Assembly: GCA_038217425.1 (NCBI GenBank)
Contig: JBBQPM010000149.1
Span: 1 to 16,726 of the forward strand
DNA: 16,726 bases
Reading direction: 5' to 3'
Origin: JAIEPT01 sp038217425
GTDB taxonomy: Bacteria > Planctomycetota > Planctomycetia > Gemmatales > Gemmataceae
Position numbers and translations under genes: made by a program. Every line of letters starts with the position of its first letter. Position 1 is the first letter of the stretch. The notes beneath the pieces were generated by a model. The model searched no databases. It had not been told where the DNA came from and was given only the letters and a program-made list of their open reading frames with translations. Shown here piece by piece: positions 1-6,140 of this stretch.

Positions 1-1196
1 ATCCCGATACGAGCTTCCTCGCCAAGATCCCCGCAGACTCGGCGTTCACGTTCCACACGATTGACAAGCACGGCATGGTGCTCAACGCCGCTCAGACGTG
101 GCATCAACTTCGGCCCGGCGAAATCCGCACGAACTGCGGCGGTTGCCATTCCCACAGCCAGTCGCCTACCGATTTTGACAAGACGCTCGCCGGCAAGTCG
201 GACTATCCCGTCTGGGATTTGGCGACGACGACGCCGCTGATCTCCGGCAAGAACGCCGATCGAAAACAGTGGGATGTCGCCAAGGAAACGAGTCTGACGC
301 TCGCCAAGAAGGGGCCGCTCAACGTCGAGTACTTCCGCGATATTCAGCCGATCCTGAAGCGAAGCTGCGTGGCGTGCCACACCGGCGCCGAGCCCGCGGG
401 GAATCTCAACCTCGACGCCGACGATGAGATCGTGAACGTCGAAAACGTCGGCAAACTTCCTGGTACGTACGCCCGACTCGCGGCGGACGAGCGCGCGAAG
501 TTTGGGCACAAGCCGGTCGGCTGGGACAGCTGGGGCTATCCGAACGCCTCGCGGACGATTCGCAAGTTCCAATCGCGCCGCAGTCTGCTGGTGTGGAAGA
601 TCTTCGGCGAACGCCTGGACGGTTTCAGCAACGACGATCATCCGTCAGAGACGAAGCCCGGCGCGAAGACGCTGTCGTGGAAGGGGCAGGAGATCGACCT
701 GCAGAAGAACCGGGCCCGGCACGACCTCGACTATCTGCCGCCGATGATGCCGCCGCCCGGCGCCGTGAAAGCGGGCAAGGTCCAGGCGCTCAGCGACGAA
801 GACAAACGGACGATCGTCCGCTGGATCGACCTAGGTTGCCCGATTGATCTCGATTACGACGCGAAGCAGCCGGAGCGCGTCGGCTTCGGCTGGATGCTCG
901 ACGACAATCGGCCGATCCTCACGCTCACGTCGCCCAGCGTCAACGCAAAATCCATCGACCGCATTGTGATCGGCATGCACGACTACGGCAGCGGGCTCGA
1001 TGAAAAGAGCCTCGAGGTGAAGGCGTCGTTCGCGAGCGGGAACCTCGCGGCGAATTTCAAGCAAAAGTCGCCGGGCGTTTGGGAATGGACGCCGCTTCGC
1101 CCCATCGATGCGGCGGGGCAGAAACTGACGATCACGGTGCGCGATCATCAGGGGAACACGACGATTCTGGAGCGGACGTTTTCCGGTCGGCCCTGA
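1..1196 (+). CDS. HzsA-related diheme cytochrome c protein, C-terminal part (5' end outside window)
   Basis: The reading frame is open from base 3 to the TGA at 1194-1196, so the N-terminus lies upstream; the ATG at 75 is internal. Two c-type haem motifs are visible: CGGCH (bases 135-149) and CVACH (366-380). Following the second are the phrases PPMMPPPGAV and IVRWIDLGCP, which match the end of cytochrome c modules in planctomycete proteins annotated as hydrazine synthase alpha-related. The last 100 or so residues look like a beta-rich Ig-like domain. Full-length relatives usually carry an N-terminal beta-propeller (PD40/WD40-like), which would be upstream. A periplasmic electron-transfer or redox role is inferred; the true substrate is unknown and HzsA-type naming does not imply anammox. 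Its stop codon abuts the stop of the convergent iron-sulfur gene with no gap. Confidence 0.8.
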   Translation, partial: PDTSFLAKIPADSAFTFHTIDKHGMVLNAAQTWHQLRPGEIRTNCGGCHSHSQSPTDFDKTLAGKSDYPVWDLATTTPLISGKNADRKQWDVAKETSLTLAKKGPLNVEYFRDIQPILKRSCVACHTGAEPAGNLNLDADDEIVNVENVGKLPGTYARLAADERAKFGHKPVGWDSWGYPNASRTIRKFQSRRSLLVWKIFGERLDGFSNDDHPSETKPGAKTLSWKGQEIDLQKNRARHDLDYLPPMMPPPGAVKAGKVQALSDEDKRTIVRWIDLGCPIDLDYDAKQPERVGFGWMLDDNRPILTLTSPSVNAKSIDRIVIGMHDYGSGLDEKSLEVKASFASGNLAANFKQKSPGVWEWTPLRPIDAAGQKLTITVRDHQGNTTILERTFSGRP

Positions 1197-1676
1197 TTAC
1201 TTGGCCGCACAAAGCTTGGCCGCCTCCTGCACGGCTCCGATGATCTTGTCGTAGCCGGTGCAGCGGCACAAGTTCCCCGCGAGCCAGAGCCGGCAATCGT
1301 GATCGCTCGGTTCCGGCGTCTTCGCAATCAGCGCCTTGGCGGCGAGGATAAACCCCGGCGTGCAGATGCCGCACTGCAGGGCAGCGCCTTCGAGGAAGCA
1401 CTTCTGCAGCGGATGCAGCCCCTTTGCGTCGGCCACTCCTTCGATGGTTTCGACCTTGCTGCCTTCGACTTCCGCGGCCATCACGATGCATGAGTTGACG
1501 AGCCGGCCGTCCAGAATGACGTTGCAGGCGCCGCAGTTGCCGTTATTGCAACCTTCCTTGGCGCCGGTGAGCCTGAGGTCGTCGCGCAGGACTTCGAGCA
1601 GGCTTTGCCGAGGTTCGCACAGAAACTCCGCTTCCTTGGCGTTGATGGTGCAGGTGACGTGGATCTTCTTGCTCAT
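1197..1676 (-). CDS. [2Fe-2S]-binding small subunit of a molybdenum hydroxylase (CoxS/XdhC-type)
   Basis: This 159-residue protein is the electron-transfer subunit of xanthine dehydrogenase/CO dehydrogenase family enzymes, passing electrons from the molybdenum site to FAD in the cytoplasm. All eight cluster ligands are visible: the plant-ferredoxin-type set C43, C48, C51 (in GCNNGNCGAC) and C63, and the C-terminal set C102, C105 (CGIC), C137 and C139 (CRC). Length is typical of the family. The ATG at 1676 is preceded by GAGGTTAATCCC; this Shine-Dalgarno overlaps the stop codon of the FAD subunit gene 4 bases upstream, so the two are almost certainly cotranslated. The catalytic molybdopterin subunit is not adjacent: the next gene downstream is on the opposite strand. 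Substrate cannot be told from this subunit. Confidence 0.93.
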   Translation of the reverse strand: MSKKIHVTCTINAKEAEFLCEPRQSLLEVLRDDLRLTGAKEGCNNGNCGACNVILDGRLVNSCIVMAAEVEGSKVETIEGVADAKGLHPLQKCFLEGAALQCGICTPGFILAAKALIAKTPEPSDHDCRLWLAGNLCRCTGYDKIIGAVQEAAKLCAAK

Positions 1677-1680
1677 GGGA

Positions 1681-2553
1681 TTAACCTCGTGCTCTTTCCA
1701 AAGCGATGGTGATGGCTCGTTTGACCAGGACGCCGACGAGATGTTTGCGATACTCGGCGTCGCCGCGCATGTCGCTGATGGGCTTGGCGGCGTCGCGAGC
1801 GGCGGCGGCGGCCTTATCCAGATGCGCCTCGGTGAGCGTGCCGTTGATCAAAGAAGATGCGGCCTCTGCGACCAGTAAGGGCCGAGGCGCCACCGCAGCG
1901 AGCGACACCCGGGCGGCGATGCACTTCGTTTTGCTCGCGTCGAGCGTCACCGAAACCCCGGCTCCGACGACGGCGATGTCCATCTCGTTCCGCGGGATGA
2001 AGCGCAGATACGCTGTGCCGGTGTTCGCCTTGGGCGCCGGGAACTTGAGCGCCACCAGAAACTCGCCGCGTTCGAGGACGTTCTTGCCAGGCGAAACGCA
2101 GAACGATTCGACCGCAACCTCGCGCATTCCTTTGGGGCCCGCAATGACGCAGACGCCTTCGAGCGCGATCAGCGACGGAATCGTATCGCCCGCCGGCGAC
2201 GCGTTGCACAGGTTGCCGCCGAGGCTCGCCCGGCTCTGAATCTGGATGCCGCCCACCAGTGACGCCGAATCGACCAGGCCCGGATAGTGCTTGATGATCT
2301 CGGGATGCTCGTAGATCTGGTAGCACGGCACCGCGGCGCCGACGCTGAGTCCCTTCCTGGCGTCGAAGGCGATGGCCATGACGTCGGGGATCTTTTTGAT
2401 ATCGACCATGACGTCGAGATCGCGGCGATGTTCGCGCACCTGCACGATAAGATCGGTGCCGCCGGCGAGAACGCGGGCTTTATCGCCCTTGTCCTGCAGA
2501 ATCGCCACCGCCTCGGCGACGGTCTTGGGGGCGGCGTATTCGATGTCTTTCAT
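1681..2553 (-). CDS. FAD-binding medium subunit of a molybdenum hydroxylase (CoxM-type)
   Basis: The 290-residue product belongs to the FAD-binding domain family of molybdopterin dehydrogenases (CoxM, CutM, XdhB, HcrB). Both FAD signatures are present: AGGTDL at residues 30-35 and LGGNLCNASPAGD at 111-123. The C-terminal third matches the CO dehydrogenase flavoprotein C-terminal domain. I start at the ATG at 2551-2553 because AAGGAAA lies 8 bases upstream and the protein then begins KDIEYAAPKTVAEA, as relatives do; an in-frame ATG at 2637 would add 28 residues that overlap the upstream gene and resemble nothing. It is 4 bases from the [2Fe-2S] subunit gene, forming a two-gene unit. Order M-S without L is incomplete for this enzyme class. 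Confidence 0.92.
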   Translation of the reverse strand: MKDIEYAAPKTVAEAVAILQDKGDKARVLAGGTDLIVQVREHRRDLDVMVDIKKIPDVMAIAFDARKGLSVGAAVPCYQIYEHPEIIKHYPGLVDSASLVGGIQIQSRASLGGNLCNASPAGDTIPSLIALEGVCVIAGPKGMREVAVESFCVSPGKNVLERGEFLVALKFPAPKANTGTAYLRFIPRNEMDIAVVGAGVSVTLDASKTKCIAARVSLAAVAPRPLLVAEAASSLINGTLTEAHLDKAAAAARDAAKPISDMRGDAEYRKHLVGVLVKRAITIALERARG

Positions 2554-2587
2554 GAAGCGTTTCCTTGGTTGTCTCAAAGTTAGCAGA

Positions 2588-3487
2588 CTAACAGTCGACC
2601 GAAGCTGATTGGCGACGGATGTAAACCGCGCCGCCAATCCGATTTGGAATTTCGATTATTAACGAACTGCCAACTTCACTACTGGTACCTTTCATTTCGG
2701 GATCTTCTGTTGAATTCCTGGATTTGGGCTTTTGAAATAGCTCTTGCAATTTCGGGCTGGGTGCTTGGATCTTTGGCTCGAGCATCTTGGGGCCAAGCTT
2801 AGGGTTAAGTGTCAGCCCCTCCAGTTGCGTCACTACTTGCCCCTTCCTCTCTACAGGTAAATTACCGATCGGAGAGTCGAATAGTTCTTTGAGGTCGTCA
2901 CGGCAAGCGTGCGCTAATAAGTAACAATGCCTCAACAACTTTTCCGATGGTTTTGGATGCAGATAGCTAGTCTTTACTAGTTCTTCGTAAAAAGTTCGTT
3001 GGGCAGCCTCAACCTTTGTGCTTTCTATCACGCACATCTTACCCCAATAAAGTTGATCAAACAGGCGCAAATCCGCTTGTACCTCTTCCAAGCGTTTTGC
3101 CGTCGCAATCCTCGCGGCGGCATCACATACTTCTAAATACAATGCCAATTGTTTCTCGTAGAACTTGAGCGAGAATTCCTTCTTCCGTTGTTCAAAATCG
3201 CGTTGCTGTTGATCCTTACGTTGGGTCAATTCGTTCTCCCGTTGGGTCAACTCCTTTGCTGCTTGCGTCGCCGCCTCTTTCTGTGTTTTTTCTTGGCCCG
3301 TTATGAACAATGCAACATTCACCCATGCCCCAACAATCAAAAGAAGCGCACCCACTGCCTTTATGACCAAATCTGCTAACTTCATCTTCTCTTCGAAGTT
3401 CATTCGTGGAGAAGTAGACGAAGTGGACGTCGTCCGTTCCATCGCAGAAAGAGGCTTTGTGGGCTCGGGCGTAATCTCGTTACTCAT
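2588..3487 (-). CDS. Hypothetical membrane-anchored coiled-coil protein in an A+T-rich segment
   Basis: I do not recognise a named family. The product is 299 residues from the ATG at 3485-3487, chosen because AGAAAG lies upstream at suitable spacing; an in-frame ATG 8 codons earlier has no good ribosome site. Layout: a Ser/Thr/Pro-rich N-terminus (1-30), one strong hydrophobic segment (about 41-62), a charged Gln/Glu/Lys/Arg coiled coil (about 64-110), then a helical domain with the phrase QLYWGKM (about 145-151), and a Pro/Ser/Lys-rich tail. The single membrane helix followed by coiled coil suggests an anchored protein with most of its mass on one face. Base use differs sharply from its neighbours: bases 2941-3000 hold 22 G/C of 60, against 36 of 60 at 4081-4140. 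This suggests acquisition by transfer. It ends 34 bases before the CoxM-type gene. Confidence 0.72.
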   Translation of the reverse strand: MSNEITPEPTKPLSAMERTTSTSSTSPRMNFEEKMKLADLVIKAVGALLLIVGAWVNVALFITGQEKTQKEAATQAAKELTQRENELTQRKDQQQRDFEQRKKEFSLKFYEKQLALYLEVCDAAARIATAKRLEEVQADLRLFDQLYWGKMCVIESTKVEAAQRTFYEELVKTSYLHPKPSEKLLRHCYLLAHACRDDLKELFDSPIGNLPVERKGQVVTQLEGLTLNPKLGPKMLEPKIQAPSPKLQELFQKPKSRNSTEDPEMKGTSSEVGSSLIIEIPNRIGGAVYIRRQSASVDC

Positions 3488-3609
3488 TTTACATCTTTCT
3501 GAAAAAAACATTGTGAAATGAGTCTGAGTTCGACAAAGTGTGATAGAGGCGTCGTTCCAAGCTCGCCTGCCAAGGCCAATTTCGATGCTAAACTATGCTT
3601 GAATTCCAC
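3484..3609 (-). pseudogene. Possible small gene or gene remnant overlapping the next start by ATGA
   Basis: A frame running on the minus strand from a GTG at 3607-3609 to TGA at 3484-3486 would give 41 residues (VEFKHSLASKLALAGELG...). Its stop overlaps the ATG of the downstream hypothetical membrane protein as ATGA, an arrangement typical of coupled genes. The frame stays open back into the 3' end of the aldehyde dehydrogenase gene, but has no convincing start or ribosome site and matches nothing I know. It may be the tail of a gene truncated when the A+T-rich segment arrived, or chance. Confidence 0.2.
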
Positions 3610-3622
3610 AAGTTCTTGTTCG

Positions 3623-5083
3623 CTAATCCCGCAACTTGAACGACACGTACTTCGTCTCCAGGTATGCTTCGAGCCCCTCGTGCCCAAGCTCACGGCCTAG
3701 GCCGCTCTCCTTCATGCCGCCAAACGGGCATTGCGGCGACGCGGGGACCGGGTCGTTGATGCCGATGATGCCGGCCTCCAGTCCCTCCGCTAACTTCCAT
3801 GCTACCGTCAAATCGTTCGTGAAGACATACGCGGCCAGGCCGTAGCGCGTGTTATTCGCCTGTTGGATCACATCGTCCAGATTGCTGAAGTCGAGCACCG
3901 GCATCACGGGGGCGAACGGCTCCTCCGTCATGATTCGGCAATCCATGTTCAGGCCCGAAAGGACCGTCGGCTCGAAGAAGTAGCCCTTGTCGAAGCGATC
4001 CGCCCGCTTGCCGCCGGTCAGAAGCTTGGCGCCGTGCTTGGTCGCGTCTTGCACCAGGTCGATGGTCGCGTCCATCGCCTTCTTCTCGAACATGGGTCCA
4101 ATCTCGATGCCGGCTTCCAGGCCGTTGCCGAGCTTGAGGGCCTTGGCGAACTCGACCGCCGCCTCGGTGAATTTCTTCTGCACGTCTTTGTGTACGTAAA
4201 ATCGACTGGGCGCGATGCAGACCTGGCCATTGTTGCGGAACTTGCCCATGACCGCGAGCTTGGCGCCGACTTCGGGGTCCGCATCGGGGAAGACGATGAA
4301 CGGCGCGTGACCGCCCAGTTCCAGGCTCAGCCGCTTGACGTGGTCGGCAGAACCTCGCATCAGCTGCTTGCCGACTTCGGTCGAGCCGGTGAAGCTGATC
4401 TTTCGGCAAATCGGATTTTGCATGAACTCGTCGGCGATTCCCTGAGCCGGGCCGGTGACGAGATTCGCGACCCCCGCCGGGACGCCCGCCTGCTCCAGGC
4501 ACTCGAACAGCATGACGAGCGAGAGAGGCGTTTGACTCGCGGGTTTGGTGACGATGGTGCAGCCGGCGGCGAGCGCGGGGGCGATCTTGCGCGATTGCAG
4601 CGTGATCGGGAAGTTCCATGGGCTGATCGCGCCGACCACGCCGACGGGATGCTTGAGCGTCACGTGCCGTTTGCCGGGAATCCAGCTCGGAATGACCTGG
4701 CCGTACGCCCGTTTACCTTCCTCGGCAAACCACTCGAAAGTGTCGGCCGAGTGAAGGATCTCGCCCTTGGCCTCGGCGAGCGGCTTGCCTTGTTCCTGGG
4801 TGAGCGTGCGGGCCATGGCGTCGGCGCGTTCGCGCATGAGGTCGGCGGTCTTCTTGAGAATCTTGCCGCGATCATTGGGCGAGGTCTTCATCCACGGCCC
4901 CATCGCCTTCTGGGCGGCTTCGAGAGCCCGTTTGCAATCGGCCCGGCTGCCGAACGCCATGGGAGCGACCACGTCTTCGGTCGCCGGATTGGTGACGCCG
5001 ACGGTTTTGCCGTCCTGGGCCTCGCACCATTTGCCATCGATATACATGCGAGCGATAGGGGCAGAAGCGACGGCGGCGGCCAT
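3623..5083 (-). CDS. NAD(P)-dependent aldehyde dehydrogenase, succinate-semialdehyde dehydrogenase-like
   Basis: The 486-residue protein oxidises an aldehyde to the acid through a thiohemiacetal, in the cytoplasm. Catalytic residues are all visible: Asn157 (SPWNFP), Glu255 (LELGGHAPF) and nucleophile Cys289 (NNGQVC); the cofactor-binding lysine is Lys180 (TKPAS) and the Rossmann glycine motif is FTGSTEVG (231-238). The C-terminal phrase FGGMKESGLGRE with a following EAYLETKYV fits the GabD/SSADH branch, so succinate semialdehyde or a related semialdehyde is the best guess, not proven. Length is standard for the family. The start at 5083 has GAGGA about 9 bases upstream. It lies upstream of the molybdenum hydroxylase subunits on the same strand but is separated from them by the A+T-rich gene, so a shared operon is uncertain. 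Confidence 0.93.
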   Translation of the reverse strand: MAAAVASAPIARMYIDGKWCEAQDGKTVGVTNPATEDVVAPMAFGSRADCKRALEAAQKAMGPWMKTSPNDRGKILKKTADLMRERADAMARTLTQEQGKPLAEAKGEILHSADTFEWFAEEGKRAYGQVIPSWIPGKRHVTLKHPVGVVGAISPWNFPITLQSRKIAPALAAGCTIVTKPASQTPLSLVMLFECLEQAGVPAGVANLVTGPAQGIADEFMQNPICRKISFTGSTEVGKQLMRGSADHVKRLSLELGGHAPFIVFPDADPEVGAKLAVMGKFRNNGQVCIAPSRFYVHKDVQKKFTEAAVEFAKALKLGNGLEAGIEIGPMFEKKAMDATIDLVQDATKHGAKLLTGGKRADRFDKGYFFEPTVLSGLNMDCRIMTEEPFAPVMPVLDFSNLDDVIQQANNTRYGLAAYVFTNDLTVAWKLAEGLEAGIIGINDPVPASPQCPFGGMKESGLGRELGHEGLEAYLETKYVSFKLRD

Positions 5084-5125
5084 GGCGAGATCCTCAAGGT
5101 AGGGCGGAACATGGTGGAAAGAGCT

Positions 5126-5131
5126 ATTGTA
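5126..5131 (-). promoter_or_regulatory. Possible -10 element for the aldehyde dehydrogenase gene
   Basis: TACAAT on the minus strand lies about 42 bases before the start codon. No convincing -35 box is seen at 16-18 bases upstream of it, so this is a weak call. Confidence 0.22.
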
Positions 5132-5202
5132 AGGTCCGAAAGCCGGAGGGCGAGTCTGCAGGCTACAAGATGCAGTGAAGTTTCGCGGGCTCCCTCGTGG
5201 GA

Positions 5203-5246
5203 CAAGCTGCTAGCTTACCCGAATTCGCAGCAAGCTAGCAGCTTGC
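5203..5246. repeat. Paired triloop hairpins forming a 14-base perfect inverted repeat
   Basis: CAAGCTGCTAGCTT at 5203-5216 and AAGCTAGCAGCTTG at 5232-5245 are exact reverse complements. Each arm is itself a small hairpin: AAGCT-GCT-AGCTT (5204-5216, 5-base stem) and GCAAGCT-AGC-AGCTTGC (5230-5246, 7-base stem), each with a 3-base loop. The right unit contains the stop codon of the neighbouring hypothetical gene. The design resembles REP/BIME-type intergenic repeats; no run of T follows, so it is not a classical intrinsic terminator. Confidence 0.7.
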
Positions 5247-5579
5247 TTCAGGAAGAGGATTTTCCTTACTCGGATCGACGTCGTTCTCCGCGTTCATTTC
5301 GCGAACTGCATCTTGACATTCCGGATTGGCGAGTGCTGAGGCGATAGCCTTCGGCATTCCGAGATGCTTGTTACTCCACCGATAGCCGCCGACGTTACCA
5401 GCTTTCAAGTGCGTGTGCCATGCTTCTGGATCCAATCCAAGGTCCACTTTCGAAATGCTGACCAGAAAGGCATGGCCGTGTCGAATACGTTGGGCCAATG
5501 ACCAGTCACTGGGCATTCCCATTTTGAGATTCTTTCCGAGGAGCGCATGCATACCAAGTTGTGCGGGAGTGAGCCTCAT
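5235..5579 (-). CDS. Small hypothetical protein (114 residues)
   Basis: I do not recognise this gene. The ATG at 5577-5579 has AAGGT about 7 bases upstream. The product is soluble-looking, with no signal peptide or membrane segment. Visible features are PEAWHTHLKAGNVGGYRW in the middle (a Trp/His-containing stretch followed by a Gly-Gly turn), and a charged C-terminal tail (about residues 90-114) rich in Asp/Glu/Asn/Pro. The last codons and the TAG stop fall inside the paired-hairpin repeat, so the natural C-terminus may have been replaced when the repeat inserted. G+C is lower than in the large flanking genes. It lies 41 bases downstream of another small hypothetical gene on the same strand, and the two may be cotranscribed. 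Confidence 0.6.
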   Translation of the reverse strand: MRLTPAQLGMHALLGKNLKMGMPSDWSLAQRIRHGHAFLVSISKVDLGLDPEAWHTHLKAGNVGGYRWSNKHLGMPKAIASALANPECQDAVREMNAENDVDPSKENPLPEASC

Positions 5580-5620
5580 TGATTGACCTTAGCTGATCCT
5601 GTGTAACTTACTCGGCCATC

Positions 5621-5986
5621 TCACAACTCATACCCGCGGTCTTTGCCCCATTGAATCCACGCCTGCGCCATGCTGGCTCCGTCGCCTCGCGATTCGTCAG
5701 GGACGGGATCTTCCTCGGTAATCATCATGAGTGCCCAGAACCAGTTGTCGAGGTTGGTTTCGAGCTCTCGAAGTATCAAGGGGATCGCTTCTCTGCCCAT
5801 GCCGATAATACACTGGTACGCGGGCAGCAGCACGCTCTTCGCCGTGGACGGCTCGTGCCGACGCTGCCGTTTCCATTCGTTCCGCAATCGATCGAATTTC
5901 TCCTTGGGGGAACTCGGCGGGATCGCAGGAATGCCGGAAAACGAATGCTCGATCGACAGATCCGTCGGCTGGACATTGGCGGTCAT
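5621..5986 (-). CDS. Small hypothetical protein with IIGMG and NWFWAL motifs (121 residues)
   Basis: The start is set at the ATG 5984-5986 because GGAGGT sits 6 bases upstream; the frame stays open to 6142, but that extension lies in promoter-like sequence. The product is cytoplasmic with no membrane segment. After a Pro/Ser-rich N-terminus (1-28) comes FDRLRNEWKR (31-40), then LLPAYQCIIGMGREAIPLIL (53-72), NWFWAL (81-86), TEEDPVP (90-96) and WIQWG (110-114). From memory this set of motifs recurs in short uncharacterised proteins of planctomycetes and cyanobacteria, but I know of no assigned function. The helical middle could be a single HEAT-like unit; that is inference. Confidence 0.75.
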   Translation of the reverse strand: MTANVQPTDLSIEHSFSGIPAIPPSSPKEKFDRLRNEWKRQRRHEPSTAKSVLLPAYQCIIGMGREAIPLILRELETNLDNWFWALMMITEEDPVPDESRGDGASMAQAWIQWGKDRGYEL

Positions 5987-6022
5987 GGGAACACCTCCGG
6001 ACGACTTCGCGATAACCAATGA

Positions 6023-6028
6023 ATTATA
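6023..6028 (-). promoter_or_regulatory. Consensus -10 box upstream of the 121-residue hypothetical gene
   Basis: A perfect TATAAT is read on the minus strand, placing a start of transcription about 30 bases before the ATG at 5986. No good -35 hexamer is found 16-18 bases upstream, so an extended or activator-assisted promoter would be needed. Confidence 0.35.
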
Positions 6029-6140
6029 CGACTTCACGGCTCGCTTCGGCGGTCTCCCGAATCCGACTCCCCATGCCTGGCCGCATTTGGTAGCATGACG
6101 AGTGCCCTCCCGCCCCAACGCCTCCTCTGCGAGCGATCCC

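Noticed and set aside
2579..2592. Short hairpin GTTAG-CAGA-CTAAC at the end of the A+T-rich gene
   Set aside because: A 5-base stem without a T run is too weak to call a terminator.
3695..3706. Palindrome CGGCCTAGGCCG inside the aldehyde dehydrogenase gene
   Set aside because: It encodes part of the conserved SGLGRE segment, so codon constraint explains it.
3863..5347. A 494-codon open frame antisense to the aldehyde dehydrogenase gene
   Set aside because: It mirrors a well-supported enzyme on the other strand; long antisense frames are usual in G+C-rich genes, and the translation shows no domain.
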